Positions 9,397 through 18,769 of a DNA stretch of 64,000 bases are shown here, in pieces. Every line of letters begins with the position of its first letter. The stretch's first letter is position 1. The position numbers and the translations under genes were made by a program. The notes under the pieces are model-generated. The model did not search any database. It worked only from the letters and a program-made list of their open reading frames with translations, and was not told where the DNA came from. Source of the stretch: Vallitalea sp. (lineage in GTDB: Bacteria; Bacillota; Clostridia; Lachnospirales; Vallitaleaceae); NCBI RefSeq assembly GCF_025211055.1, contig NZ_JAOARO010000035.1, positions 1 through 64,000 of the forward strand, given 5' to 3'.

Positions 9397-9586
9397 AATT
9401 TCACCTTTAATTAAATTTATATTTTAGTAAAGATTAATGAAATTAGTATTACCAATATATGAAATAATAAACATAAATTGACACTATTCTTGACACTTAA
9501 TTAAGTGAACAATATAATAAATATATACTTGTAATAATATATTACTTGCTAATAATCATAATGTTGAAATATGAAAGAGGTAGCTA
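9397..9586. promoter_or_regulatory. Divergent promoter region, ger operon / coiled-coil gene
   Basis: 190 AT-rich bases between the divergent starts at 9396 (minus) and 9587 (plus). A forespore sigma-G promoter would be expected for the ger operon, but I see no box I can assign with confidence. A GAGGTAG ribosome site precedes 9587. Confidence 0.35.
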
Positions 9587-10735
9587 ATGGGACTAATAGC
9601 AAACTTAAAGAATATATTTACCAAAAAAGTTGTTGCTGATATTGATGAAAAGAATTACCTTGGAGTTGATATTAATAGTGTTTATAATGATGTAGAAAAT
9701 ACATATAAATTGTGTAATAAACTTAAAAATACTTATAAGGATAAAGAACAGGTTATAGTAGAATATGATAGATTGAATAAGATTCATACTAGTATTCAGC
9801 AGATTGAAAAAATGAATAAAAAGCAATTAGTGGAATTTGAGGATTGTGCCAATAATTATATTGCTGTTAAAAGTGATAAAGTAGAATATGTGGATAGAAT
9901 AAAGGGTGTAGGACAACAATTTGATTATCTTCAGGATTATGAGGAAGATATTAATGATGTAATTAAGAATCTAAAAAGTGTTGAAAAACGACAACGAGAT
10001 GTTAAAAATGATATTACATATATAGAGGGAGAAAAAGGTGATCTTCTCTATGGTAAAGAGAGGTTAATTAAGGCACAGAAATATGTAAAAGTATTGATGA
10101 TTGCTTTATTAACTATTTTTGCTTTTTCTGCATTAATATTAAGCATTATGTATACTAATAATGATATTGATATTTTTATTCCTTCAGTAATTATGATTGT
10201 AGTTGTAGGATTCTTCAGTATGTGGATATATATTTTCAGGAGATATGTCATACACGAAATCAAGAAAAACAATATTTTGATGCAAAGGGCTGTTGAGCTT
10301 CTGAATAAAGTAAAACTGAAATATGTTAATAATGAACAGTTTCTAGCTTATGAATATAATAAATACAAGGTTAAAAGCGGAGATATGTTGGAGGATAGAT
10401 GGAAACAATATGAGCAGAATAAAAAAGATAAGAGCAATATACATAGAATATCAGGTAATATAGTTATTTTGGAAGATGATATTGAAAGAGTACTTAAAAA
10501 ACATGGTATCCAATCAATTAATTATATCTTAGATAACATTGATATATATACCAATAAAGAAAATAGATATACGGGTATGGAAAAAATAAAGCAAGATAAA
10601 AAAACTCTAAAAAATACTTTGGAACAATATAATAATGAGATACAGCTTATAACCAAAATACTAATTGATGTTAAGAATAATGATACTACTAATGAAAAGG
10701 TTATAACTAAGATGATTAATGATGTACTTATATAA
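9587..10735 (+). CDS. Coiled-coil protein with two membrane segments, unknown
   Basis: I do not recognise this 382-residue protein. It is rich in lysine, glutamate, asparagine and aspartate. Residues 30-160 and 225-382 look like long helical coiled coils, flanking two adjacent membrane segments (about 168-190 and 196-217) joined by the acidic hairpin NNDID. There is no signal peptide, so both coiled-coil arms should face the cytoplasm. No catalytic or nucleotide-binding motif is visible. It lies alone between the divergent ger operon and the valS T-box. A scaffold, or a membrane-remodelling or sporulation-related structural protein, would fit the shape, but no function can be assigned. Confidence 0.7.
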   Translation: MGLIANLKNIFTKKVVADIDEKNYLGVDINSVYNDVENTYKLCNKLKNTYKDKEQVIVEYDRLNKIHTSIQQIEKMNKKQLVEFEDCANNYIAVKSDKVEYVDRIKGVGQQFDYLQDYEEDINDVIKNLKSVEKRQRDVKNDITYIEGEKGDLLYGKERLIKAQKYVKVLMIALLTIFAFSALILSIMYTNNDIDIFIPSVIMIVVVGFFSMWIYIFRRYVIHEIKKNNILMQRAVELLNKVKLKYVNNEQFLAYEYNKYKVKSGDMLEDRWKQYEQNKKDKSNIHRISGNIVILEDDIERVLKKHGIQSINYILDNIDIYTNKENRYTGMEKIKQDKKTLKNTLEQYNNEIQLITKILIDVKNNDTTNEKVITKMINDVLI

Positions 10736-10809
10736 TTAAAATTATTCTTCTTGGTGCAAGCAAGTCAGAAAAAGAGTTTTGTTCTGACGTGGCATTTGCA
10801 AAAATAGCC

Positions 10810-11136
10810 TTGACAAACAAAAAATATTATAATACCATATAATATAATTAGTTAAAGATAGTATAAATGCAGTGAGAAAGAGGAGTATGTTTGATACGGC
10901 TTACAGAGAGGAAAATTACCTTGAACTTAGTTCAGGTAGCTGAGAAATTTTCTATGATATGACAAACAGAAGGTAGCTTTTTAGCAATTTATCTGAAATT
11001 ATAGTAGGATAAATCGGATGACTCCGTTAATGGTTATTAAGTGCTTATTTTGTATTGGTTATGCTGATACATATAAGAATTAAGGTGGTACCACGGTCTT
11101 ATCGTCCTTATAGGGGATGATGGGATTTTTTTATTT
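10810..11136 (+). promoter_or_regulatory. Valine T-box leader
   Basis: A tRNA-sensing attenuator upstream of the valS operon. A TTGACA box lies at 10810-10815, with several TATAAT-like -10 candidates after it. Stem I begins near 10869 (CAGTGAGAAAGAGGAGTA) and its lower arms GTTTG and CAAAC enclose the specifier loop. Aligned on the glyQS form (GAAA-GGC-A), the loop reads GAAG-GTA-G, so the specifier is GTA (10973-10975), a valine codon. The T-box AAGGTGGTACCACGG is at 11082-11096; its variable base T would pair with discriminator A of tRNA-Val. The competing terminator (11097-11132, stem TATCGTCC with GGGGATGATG) ends in a T-run. Uncharged tRNA-Val should permit read-through. Confidence 0.93.
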
Positions 11137-11165
11137 TTAGGAATTATTTTTGATGAGGTGATTAA

Positions 11166-11384
11166 ATGAAAATAATAGGCATTATTTTACTAGTAGTTGG
11201 AGTAATAATTTTTTATGGTGCAAAGCTTATGTATAGAAGGAATAAGAAAAAGTTAGATTATAATCCTAATAGGAATGATAATGAGGAATTCTTAGCGTTG
11301 TTGAATAACGGAACTATTGTTACTAGAATAATTGGAGCATTATTAGTAGTAGTTGGTGTAATAATAATTGTACTATTTAGTTAA
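11166..11384 (+). CDS. Small two-segment membrane protein
   Basis: A 72-residue protein with membrane segments at about 3-22 and 50-71, separated by a charged loop (YRRNKKKLDYNPNRNDNEE). The ATG has the good ribosome site GAGGTGATTAA. It is the first gene after the valine T-box terminator and 83 bases before valS, so it should be expressed only when charged tRNA-Val is scarce. No known family recognised; the repeat-like halves (LLVVGVIIF and LLVVVGVIII) suggest internal similarity. Confidence 0.75.
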   Translation: MKIIGIILLVVGVIIFYGAKLMYRRNKKKLDYNPNRNDNEEFLALLNNGTIVTRIIGALLVVVGVIIIVLFS

Positions 11385-11467
11385 TATATAATTTTAGCAC
11401 TATAGATACTCATACAATCTTATCAAAGGACTAAAAATAATTTTAAAAAATATATAGGAGGCAAGTT

Positions 11468-14113
11468 ATGGGAAAAAATTTAGATAAAACTTACGATCCT
11501 TCTAAGGTAGAAGGAAGATTATATCAGAAATGGATGGACAATAAATATTTTCATGCGGAAGTAGATAGAACTAAGAAACCATTTTCTATTGTGATTCCAC
11601 CACCAAACATTACAGGGCAGTTACATATGGGGCATGCTCTTGATAATACTATGCAGGATATTCTTATAAGGTTCAAAAGAATGCAGGGTCATAGTGCCTT
11701 ATGGCAGCCAGGAACAGACCATGCAAGTATTGCTACAGAAGTAAAAATTGTTAAGAAAATGGCAGAAGAAGGAATTACGAAAGAAGATATCGGAAGAGAA
11801 AAATTTCTAGAAAGAGCTTGGCAGTGGAAAGAAGAATACGGTGGAGTAATAGTTGATCAGCTTAAGAAATTAGGTTCATCTTGTGATTGGGATAGAGAAA
11901 GATTTACTCTTGATGAAGGATTATCTAAGGCTGTTGAAGAAGTATTCATCAAGTATTACAACAAAGGTTACATCTACAAAGGTTCCAAGTTAGTTAACTG
12001 GTGTCCAGTTTGTCAAACCACAATATCAGAGGCAGAAGTTGAACATGAAGAAAAAAATGGACATTTCTGGCATATTAAATATCCTATAGTAGGTTCAGAT
12101 GATTTTGTTGAGATTGCAACAACAAGACCAGAAACTATGCTAGGGGATACTGCAGTAGCTGTACATCCTGATGATGAACGTTATAGCGATCTTATTGGTA
12201 AAAAAGTAATTCTACCATTAGTTAATAAAGAAATACCTGTAGTAGCAGATAAGTATGTAGATAAGGAATTTGGAACAGGAGTAGTTAAGATTACACCAGC
12301 TCATGACCCTAATGATTTTGAAGTTGGACTTAGACATAACTTAGAACAGATAAATGTAATGAATGATGACGGTTCCATAAATAAAAATGGTGGTAAATAT
12401 CAAGGATTAGATAGATACCAAGCAAGAAAGCAAATGGTAAAAGACCTAGATGAACAAGGATTACTTGTAAAGGTCAAAGAACATACACACAACGTAGGTA
12501 TGCATGATAGATGTAAAAGCGTTATTGAACCAATGATTAAACAACAATGGTTTGTTAAGATGGAAGAATTAGCAAAACCTGCAATTAGAGCTCTAAAATC
12601 TGGTGATTTAAAATTCGTACCAGCCAGATATGGTAAGATATATCTTCATTGGTTAGAAAATATTAGAGACTGGTGTATATCAAGACAGTTATGGTGGGGA
12701 CATCGTATACCAGCTTACTATTGTGAAGATTGTGGAGAAATCATAGTTAGTAAAGAAGCCCCTGAAAAATGTACTAAATGTTCTGGTACTAAGTTCCATC
12801 AAGATGAAGATTCACTTGATACATGGTTCAGTTCAGCATTATGGCCTTTCTCAACACTTGGCTGGCCTGAAAATACTGATGAATTAGGATATTTCTTCCC
12901 AACTAATGTACTGGTAACAGGATATGATATCATTTTCTTCTGGGTAGTTAGAATGGTATTCTCTTCAATGGAATTCATGGGTGAAGTACCTTTTGATACA
13001 GTACTTATACATGGTCTTGTAAGAGATTCACAAGGTAGAAAAATGAGTAAATCTCTTGGAAATGGTATTGATCCATTAGAAGTAATTAAGCAATACGGAG
13101 CAGATGCTCTAAGATTAACATTAATGACTGGTAATGCACCTGGAAATGATATGCGTTATTACGATGAAAAAGTTGAAGCAAGTAGAAACTTTGCCAACAA
13201 GATATGGAATGCATCAAGATTTATATTAATGAATCTTGAAAACATAGAAGAAAGAGAAGTAGCATTAGATGAATTGACACCAGCAGATAGATGGATATTA
13301 TCTAAAGCCAATACTTTAGTAAAAGATGTTACAGAAAACATGGAAAAATATGAGTTAGGTATTGCTGTAGCAAAATTATACGACTTTATCTGGGAAGAAT
13401 TCTGTGACTGGTATATTGAAATGGTAAAACCTAGATTATACAATGATGATGACGATACCAAAGCAGCCGCATTATGGACCCTAAGAAATGTATTAATAAC
13501 ATCACTTAAGCTATTACATCCATATATGCCATTTATAACTGAAGAAATATTTACTTTTCTTCAAGATAAAGAAGAATCTATCATGGTTTCTAACTGGCCA
13601 GAATTTAAAGAAGAATGGAATTTTACAGCAGAAGAATCAGAAATCGAATTAATCAAACAAGCTGTAAGAAGTATTAGAAATGTAAGAGCCGAAATGAACG
13701 TACCACCATCAAAGAAAGCAAAAGTTTTTGTTGTATCCGATAAAGAAGAAGTAAGAAATACATTCCAAAAAGGAAAAGTATTCTTTGCAACACTTGGATA
13801 TGCTAACGAAGTAGTTATTCAAAACAACAAAGATGGTATTGATAATGACGCAGTATCAACAGTTATAGAAGATGCAACTATATTTATGCCTTTTGCTGAA
13901 CTTGTAGATATCCAAAAAGAGATAGAAAGATTGAAAGCCGAAGAAAAGAAACTTGAAAGTGAATTAGATCGTGTAAATAAAAAATTAGCTAATGAACGAT
14001 TTGTTAGCAAAGCACCTGAAAAAGTAGTTGCCGAAGAAAAAGCAAAGCTTGAAAAATATTCAAGTATGATGGAACAAGTAAAAGAAAGATTAAATAATTT
14101 GATTGCAAAATAA
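11468..14113 (+). CDS. valS: Valyl-tRNA synthetase
   Basis: Class I aminoacyl-tRNA synthetase charging tRNA-Val. The 881-residue protein has the HIGH-type motif [15 protein letters not shown] near residue 38-52, the CP1 editing domain with [10 protein letters not shown], the KMSKS loop [14 protein letters not shown], the anticodon-binding domain, and a C-terminal coiled coil (about 810-880), the ValRS tRNA-binding arm. Length is normal for ValRS (about 880). The ATG follows TATAGGAGGCAAGTT. It is under T-box control together with the small membrane protein upstream. Confidence 0.97.
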   Translation: MGKNLDKTYDPSKVEGRLYQKWMDNKYFHAEVDRTKKPFSIVIPPPNITGQLHMGHALDNTMQDILIRFKRMQGHSALWQPGTDHASIATEVKIVKKMAEEGITKEDIGREKFLERAWQWKEEYGGVIVDQLKKLGSSCDWDRERFTLDEGLSKAVEEVFIKYYNKGYIYKGSKLVNWCPVCQTTISEAEVEHEEKNGHFWHIKYPIVGSDDFVEIATTRPETMLGDTAVAVHPDDERYSDLIGKKVILPLVNKEIPVVADKYVDKEFGTGVVKITPAHDPNDFEVGLRHNLEQINVMNDDGSINKNGGKYQGLDRYQARKQMVKDLDEQGLLVKVKEHTHNVGMHDRCKSVIEPMIKQQWFVKMEELAKPAIRALKSGDLKFVPARYGKIYLHWLENIRDWCISRQLWWGHRIPAYYCEDCGEIIVSKEAPEKCTKCSGTKFHQDEDSLDTWFSSALWPFSTLGWPENTDELGYFFPTNVLVTGYDIIFFWVVRMVFSSMEFMGEVPFDTVLIHGLVRDSQGRKMSKSLGNGIDPLEVIKQYGADALRLTLMTGNAPGNDMRYYDEKVEASRNFANKIWNASRFILMNLENIEEREVALDELTPADRWILSKANTLVKDVTENMEKYELGIAVAKLYDFIWEEFCDWYIEMVKPRLYNDDDDTKAAALWTLRNVLITSLKLLHPYMPFITEEIFTFLQDKEESIMVSNWPEFKEEWNFTAEESEIELIKQAVRSIRNVRAEMNVPPSKKAKVFVVSDKEEVRNTFQKGKVFFATLGYANEVVIQNNKDGIDNDAVSTVIEDATIFMPFAELVDIQKEIERLKAEEKKLESELDRVNKKLANERFVSKAPEKVVAEEKAKLEKYSSMMEQVKERLNNLIAK

Positions 14114-14153
14114 ATAAAAAAGTAAGTAAAAAAAGACAACGGGTGTGTATATA

Positions 14154-14297
14154 AAGGGTCTGTCTAAAAATACATTAATTATGAGACTCAGCTTCCGTAA
14201 AATGGACTCTATTTAGCTACCCAGACCCTTAAACGTCCTGTTTAAAGGGTCTGGGCTACATTAGATAATTTGTATTGTGATACAGCCCCCTTTTTAC
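14154..14297 (+). terminator. valS terminator with three mutually exclusive arms
   Basis: The segment AAGGGTCTG (around 14155-14163) can pair with CCAGACCCTT (14221-14230), which can instead pair with AAAGGGTCTGG (14244-14254) in a 14-bp hairpin around GTCC. A last stem, GGGCT with AGCCC, ends in CCCTTTTTACT at 14285-14295, the probable stop for valS transcripts. Confidence 0.6.
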
Positions 14298-14344
14298 TAT
14301 ATATGCCACTCTTGAGCCAGTAAAAGCTCTAATATTTCTTTAGA

Positions 14345-14452
14345 TTATAAAAGAAAAAAGAAAAATAAACTTGTAATCCTAAAGTTAGAAACCTTAAATG
14401 CCAGATTAATAGAGGGGTTATACCTACCATTCTCCAAAGAAATTATCTCCAT
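14345..14452 (-). pseudogene. Remnant of a small XRE-family HTH regulator
   Basis: A 35-codon frame starts at ATG 14452 behind a fine ribosome site (AAAGGAGATATTGA). Its residues 3-24, IISLENGRYNPSINLAF and on to KVSNF, match the recognition-helix half of short YozG/YgzD-type XRE repressors (family pattern: SxxExGRYNPSLxLAFKxA). The N-terminal half of the helix-turn-helix is missing, as if deleted between the start codon and the middle of the gene, and the frame ends in unrelated hydrophobic residues. The call rests on motif memory, not a search. Confidence 0.6.
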
Positions 14453-14494
14453 TCAATATCTCCTTTAGTAAAAAATACTACTTACCTCTTAACA

Positions 14495-14516
14495 AATGTA
14501 AAGTGAACTTTACATT
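14495..14516. promoter_or_regulatory. Perfect palindrome, orphan operator
   Basis: AATGTAAAGT and ACTTTACATT form perfect 10-bp arms around GA, 42 bp upstream of the start of the broken XRE gene. The symmetry and place are those of an autoregulatory operator for such a repressor. With the gene broken, the site would be a relic or a target of a paralogue elsewhere. Confidence 0.5.
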
Positions 14517-14634
14517 GCATTTTAATTCAGCAACATTATACACAATCCCCATTAAGATACACATCGAATAGAATAGGGAGGTTACTAAACTCTTAAAAAC
14601 TAACTACAATGAAAATCTGAGTTGACGTACATAA

Positions 14635-14711
14635 TAAAAAGGTGGTATAGGACTCGTTTTACGCAGACCGTTCCTTGGAGTAAGGCAAGTAAAACGAGTC
14701 TTATACCACCT
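14635..14711 (-). terminator. Long hairpin, terminator-like on the minus strand
   Basis: Arms of 23 bp (14640-14662 and 14689-14711, starting AGGTGGTATA) pair with a single G-U and enclose a 26-base loop with its own CCTT/AAGG mini-stem. On the minus strand it runs into CCACCTTTTTATTATG, a usable U-tract; on the plus strand GC-rich sequence follows. No minus-strand gene is known to its right, so its transcript is unexplained. Confidence 0.45.
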
Positions 14712-14869
14712 GCCCCCACATACTAAACCCAACCATCTATTTTACTATTGAAACTCCCAATCTTATATGATACATTTATATAGAATTTAATCATAAAAAT
14801 TAATCGAAAAATACAACTATATACATCGAGCTTATGTATTTTAATATAAACCCCTGGAGGTATTAACCC

Positions 14870-16177
14870 TTGAACTATAATGAAGCTACTAAATATATAA
14901 TTAATATATCAAAATTTGGAAGTAAATTAGGACTAGATAATATAAAAATGCTACTAAAACTATTAGATAACCCCCAAAATAACCTAAAATTCATACACGT
15001 AGCAGGAACTAATGGAAAAGGTTCTGTATGTACCATGCTCTCATACATACTATGCGAACATGGCTACAAAACTGGACTATTCACATCACCACACCTTGTA
15101 GAAATAAACGAAAGAATAAAAATAAACAACACTAACATAAGCAACGACGACCTAACAGACATATTAAATCTAATTAAAGAAAAAATAGACTATATGGTTA
15201 AAAGTGGTTTTAATCATCCAACTTTTTTTGAAGTATTGACAGCAGTAGCATTTGTATATTATAAGAAAAAAAATGTAGACTATGTAATATTAGAAACAGG
15301 ACTAGGAGGTAGATTAGATTCAACCAATGTAATTCAAAATCCTATAGTATCTATAATAACATCAATTGGATTTGACCATGTTGCTATTCTTGGAAATACT
15401 ATAGAAGAAATTGCAAGAGAAAAAGCAGGAATAATAAAACAAGGTAGACCTACAGTTTTATATTATAATAAAAAAGAGATATTTGATGCAATTAATGTCG
15501 AATGTACAAATAAAGAATCGAAACTTTATAGTTACAATGATTTCAACTATAGTATTTTAAAAAGAACCAAGAAAAACATTGATTTTTCTATAAATAACAA
15601 GTATTATAATTATGAAGAAGTTTTTTTGAACACTATAGCTAATTACCAAATGATTAATGTTTCTATTGCACTTACCGCTGTTGAAGTATTAATTGATGAA
15701 GGTATAAATCTAAACCCACAATCTATATTAAAAGGTCTAAAAAAATTCAAGTGGCCAGGTAGAATGGAATATGTAATGGATAATATGCTAGTTGATGGAG
15801 CACATAATACCCAGGGTATCATCATGTTTGTAAATAATATTAATACTTTATATAATAATACAGAAATCAACATTCTATACGCTAGTTTAAAAGATAAACC
15901 TTATAATGAAATGATTAGTGAACTAAAAAAATGTAATAATATAAATAAGATGATTTTGACTCAGATAGATAGTGATAGAGCAACAGACGTTAATCTACTT
16001 AAGGAATCCTGTGAAAAATTAGGTTACGATAATCTTTGTCCAATAGCTAATATAGATGATGCAGTTAATTATGCAATACAGTTAAGTCGTGAAGGTAGAA
16101 TGGTATGCTGTATCGGTTCACTATATCTGGTTGGTTATATTAAAAGTAAAATTATAAAGGAGGACCAATATGATTAA
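14870..16177 (+). CDS. folC: Folylpolyglutamate synthase / dihydrofolate synthase
   Basis: Adds glutamate to dihydropteroate or folates in the cytoplasm (Mur-ligase family). The 435-residue protein has the P-loop HVAGTNGKGSVCTML (about 43-57), the folate/omega loop region TSPHLVEINERI, the catalytic stretch VILETGLGGRLDSTNV and the C-terminal Mur-ligase domain with WPGRMEYV and DGAHN. The start is TTG behind TGGAGG; no in-frame ATG lies nearby. Its last codons overlap the next small gene by 8 bases, so the two are probably translated together. Confidence 0.93.
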   Translation: MNYNEATKYIINISKFGSKLGLDNIKMLLKLLDNPQNNLKFIHVAGTNGKGSVCTMLSYILCEHGYKTGLFTSPHLVEINERIKINNTNISNDDLTDILNLIKEKIDYMVKSGFNHPTFFEVLTAVAFVYYKKKNVDYVILETGLGGRLDSTNVIQNPIVSIITSIGFDHVAILGNTIEEIAREKAGIIKQGRPTVLYYNKKEIFDAINVECTNKESKLYSYNDFNYSILKRTKKNIDFSINNKYYNYEEVFLNTIANYQMINVSIALTAVEVLIDEGINLNPQSILKGLKKFKWPGRMEYVMDNMLVDGAHNTQGIIMFVNNINTLYNNTEINILYASLKDKPYNEMISELKKCNNINKMILTQIDSDRATDVNLLKESCEKLGYDNLCPIANIDDAVNYAIQLSREGRMVCCIGSLYLVGYIKSKIIKEDQYD

Positions 16178-16316
16178 TTTTGAAGAAGAGATTAAAAGAT
16201 TTAAACCATGCCTAGAAATTGAACAAGCAGAAGAATCAATATATGCTTATGATTCAAAAGATGTGTCCGATATTTTACAAGAGATGATTAAAGAAATAAA
16301 AAATGATGATAAGTAG
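16170..16316 (+). CDS. 48-residue acidic protein downstream of folC
   Basis: ATG at 16170 behind AAAGGAGGACCAAT, overlapping the folC stop by 8 bases. The product (MINFEEEIKRFKPCLEIEQ to EIKNDDK) is short, acidic and helical, with no membrane segment. The strong ribosome site and overlap argue for a real gene. I do not know the family; similar small ORFs follow folC in other Clostridia by my recollection, which is not proof. Confidence 0.65.
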   Translation: MINFEEEIKRFKPCLEIEQAEESIYAYDSKDVSDILQEMIKEIKNDDK

Positions 16317-16332
16317 AGTGGTGAGATAATAA

Positions 16333-17745
16333 ATGAGTAAATTATGCCTAAAATGCGGTAGTGAATTAAACGATGAGGATATATGCACTAATTGCGGACT
16401 AAAAAATGGTATATATGAAAATATTCAGAATGCTTCAAAAATACTTTATAATCAAGGTTTGCAAGTTGCTAAGCTTAGAGATCTTACTGGTGCTATTAGC
16501 TTGTTAAAAAGAAGTTTAAAATTAGATAAAAACAATATAGATGCCCGTAATTTATTAGGACTTATATATTTTGAGATTGGCGAAGTTGTATCAGCACTAC
16601 AACAGTGGGTAATAAGTAAAAACATACAAAAAGAAGATAATATTGCTGATTATTATATTGAAAAGATTCATCATAATCAACATAAATTAGATACAATAAA
16701 TTCTGCTGTTAAAAAATATAATCAGGCATTGAAATACATTGAACAGAAAAGTGAAGATTTAGCAGTTATACAGCTAAAAAAAGTAATAAGTCTTAATCCT
16801 AATTTTGTAAAAGCTTATTGTTTGTTAGCACTTTGTTACATACATGACAATAATTTAGCAAAGGCAAAAAAAATATTATTAAAAGTTTTATCTATCGATA
16901 AAAGTAATTATGTAGCATTAAAGTATTATGAACAAATAACATCACAAGATCCAGAAGAATCCAAAGAAAAAGATAAGATATATGCAATTGACAAAAAACA
17001 AGATAGTTTTTCAATTAAGGCTAAACCTAAAAAGGAAAGCAGGATTAATCCATCAGTTTTACAGTTCGGTTACGTAATATTTGGTGTTGTCATCGGACTT
17101 CTAGTTGCAGTATTTCTTATTGTACCAGGAAAAGTAAAAAGCAAAACAAAAGAAGTTGATAATCTAAGAAAAGAGATATTAACTAAGCAAAATGAATATG
17201 ATACTTTGTTAGATTCTCTTAATAGTGATAAGGAAAAATTACAATTAGAGCTAAATGAGAAGAATGAACTTGTTAAGCAATATGAAGAAAAAACCGCTAA
17301 CTATGAAGCGCTAGAAAATCTTCAAAATGCAGTTTCATTTTATCTAGATAATAACAAGGAAGCCGCAGCTAATAAATTATATATTGTTAAACCAGAGAAT
17401 TTGACGTCAACTTCAAAAGAATTATATAATAAATTAAGACAGGAAATATATCCTGTCATAGCAAAAGATGCTTTTAATGAGGGTTCAAGATTATATAGTA
17501 GAGGTAAAAGCCCTGTAGTTGAAAAAAAACTCAATCAGGCTATTACGTATTTCAAAACTGCTACAAAATTTGCAAGTAGTGATGCTTATTTTACAGATGA
17601 CATGCTTTATTACGAGGCAAGATGTCATCAATTATTGGGTAATAACAAAGAGGCAATTGATTTATTCCAGAAACTGCTAGATCAATATCCAAAATCAAGC
17701 TTTAGGACTTGGTCAAATAACTATATTAATGAATTGAAAAATTAA
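16333..17745 (+). CDS. Zinc-ribbon, TPR and coiled-coil membrane protein
   Basis: A 470-residue protein built from an N-terminal zinc ribbon (C5, C8, C18, C21), tetratricopeptide repeats (about 33-105 and 125-200), a basic stretch, one membrane helix (243-265), a coiled coil (270-330) and a C-terminal group of TPR-like helices (about 330-468, ending SSFRTWSNNYINELKN). Topology is probably cytoplasmic ribbon and TPRs with the C-terminal half outside. This plan suggests a scaffold for an envelope or sporulation complex, but no specific role can be given. It shares the folC transcription unit and is followed by a strong terminator. Confidence 0.75.
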   Translation: MSKLCLKCGSELNDEDICTNCGLKNGIYENIQNASKILYNQGLQVAKLRDLTGAISLLKRSLKLDKNNIDARNLLGLIYFEIGEVVSALQQWVISKNIQKEDNIADYYIEKIHHNQHKLDTINSAVKKYNQALKYIEQKSEDLAVIQLKKVISLNPNFVKAYCLLALCYIHDNNLAKAKKILLKVLSIDKSNYVALKYYEQITSQDPEESKEKDKIYAIDKKQDSFSIKAKPKKESRINPSVLQFGYVIFGVVIGLLVAVFLIVPGKVKSKTKEVDNLRKEILTKQNEYDTLLDSLNSDKEKLQLELNEKNELVKQYEEKTANYEALENLQNAVSFYLDNNKEAAANKLYIVKPENLTSTSKELYNKLRQEIYPVIAKDAFNEGSRLYSRGKSPVVEKKLNQAITYFKTATKFASSDAYFTDDMLYYEARCHQLLGNNKEAIDLFQKLLDQYPKSSFRTWSNNYINELKN

Positions 17746-17762
17746 AAATATAAATAAGGAGC

Positions 17763-17850
17763 TGTTTCATAATATTTTTATGGTAAACATTTTGATGGAA
17801 ATACTAATCTATCATTTGATTAAAAATATTATGGAACAGTTTTTTATTTT
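17763..17850 (+). terminator. Strong terminator after the TPR gene
   Basis: A 19-bp stem (CTGTTTCATAATATTTTTA with TAAAAATATTATGGAACAG, one G-U) encloses about 35 bases and is followed by TTTTTTATTTT. It closes the folC unit just before the spoIIA operon. Confidence 0.85.
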
Positions 17851-17871
17851 AAAAAAAATTATAAATAAAAA

Positions 17872-17896
17872 AGGAAATTGGAAATAAATGGAGAAT
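17872..17896 (+). promoter_or_regulatory. Sigma-H-like promoter of the spoIIA operon
   Basis: AGGAAAT (17872-17878), 12 bases, then GAGAAT (17891-17896) fits the sigma-H pattern (AGGAWWT and RGAAT). In Bacillus subtilis spoIIA is driven by sigma-H at the onset of sporulation, and the position, 42 bases before the GTG start, is right. Confidence 0.6.
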
Positions 17897-17937
17897 TTAT
17901 TAAAATATGTAAAATATTTACAGGAGGAGGTAATCTA

Positions 17938-18285
17938 GTGTCTACCCAATGTAAAATTGTAAAGAGAAGCTTAATTGTAAATGTTTCTGAAGAACTTGAT
18001 CATCATAATGCAGAAATAATTAGAGATAAGATTGATAAGCTTATAATAAAACATAATATTAAGTGTGTCATATTTGATTTCTCCAATACGAATTTTATGG
18101 ATAGTTCGGGAATAGGGGTTATAATGGGACGATATAAGAACATAAAAAATATGGGAGGTAATGTTGTAGTTACAAATGTTAATACTAGAATGGATAGAAT
18201 CTTTAAACTATCAGGTTTATATAGAATAATTAGTAGTTATGATAGTGTAGATCAAGCACTAAAAAATATTTCTAATATTAGCTGA
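17938..18285 (+). CDS. spoIIAA: Anti-sigma F factor antagonist SpoIIAA
   Basis: A STAS-domain protein that, when dephosphorylated, binds SpoIIAB and frees sigma F in the forespore. I choose GTG 17938 behind ACAGGAGGAGGTAATCTA, which gives 115 residues, close to the 117 of B. subtilis; an upstream ATG lacks a ribosome site. The phosphorylation site is the serine in NFMDSSGIGVIMGRYK (about residue 57-58). First gene of the classical tricistron spoIIAA-spoIIAB-sigF. Confidence 0.95.
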   Translation: MSTQCKIVKRSLIVNVSEELDHHNAEIIRDKIDKLIIKHNIKCVIFDFSNTNFMDSSGIGVIMGRYKNIKNMGGNVVVTNVNTRMDRIFKLSGLYRIISSYDSVDQALKNISNIS

Positions 18286-18318
18286 ATAATATATTTGATT
18301 ATAATAAAGGGGGATATT

Positions 18319-18756
18319 ATGAAGTACGAAAATGAAATGAAAATTGAGTTTAGTAGTAAATCACAAAATGAGTCTTTTGCAAGAGTGGTAATAGCATCTT
18401 TTGCGGCTCAACTAGACCCAACACTTGAAGAATTATCAGATATTAAGACAGCTGTTTCAGAAGCTGTAACCAATGCAATTATACATGGTTATGAAGAATA
18501 TGATGGACAAGTTTATATGTATTGCAAAATTACAGATAATAAAGTATATATAGAAATAAAAGATTTTGGAAAAGGTATTGGTGATATTGATAAAGCACGT
18601 GAACCCCTATTTACTTCAAAACCTGAATTAGAACGTTCGGGAATGGGTTTTACAGTCATGGAGACTTTTATGGATGAAGTGGAAGTAGAATCAAAAGTGG
18701 GTGTTGGATCAAAAATAATTATGAGGAAAAAGCTAGAGAGTTTAGAAAAGCTTTGA
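18319..18756 (+). CDS. spoIIAB: Anti-sigma F factor / serine kinase SpoIIAB
   Basis: GHKL-fold kinase that holds sigma F inactive and phosphorylates SpoIIAA. ATG 18319 behind AAAGGGGG gives 145 residues (B. subtilis 146). The N-box is in [15 protein letters not shown], the G1 box in DFGKGIGDI, and the ATP lid with [10 protein letters not shown]. It sits 33 bases after spoIIAA and 13 before sigF. Confidence 0.95.
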   Translation: MKYENEMKIEFSSKSQNESFARVVIASFAAQLDPTLEELSDIKTAVSEAVTNAIIHGYEEYDGQVYMYCKITDNKVYIEIKDFGKGIGDIDKAREPLFTSKPELERSGMGFTVMETFMDEVEVESKVGVGSKIIMRKKLESLEKL

Positions 18757-18769
18757 GAAGGTGTTGAAT

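Larger units (their letters stand above)
14114..14869. other. Gene-poor region with strong hairpins and a gene remnant
   Basis: This 756-bp gap separates valS from folC. It holds the valS terminator structures (14154-14296), a decayed XRE regulator with its operator (14345-14516, minus strand), a 23-bp near-perfect hairpin (14640-14711), and about 150 AT-rich bases before folC with no recognisable element. It looks like a site of past insertion and deletion. Confidence 0.6.

Noticed and set aside
14154..14254. GGGTCTGTCTAAAA-type sequence as an insertion-sequence end
   Set aside because: It is explained by the alternative hairpin arms of the valS terminator; no transposase or target duplication is present.
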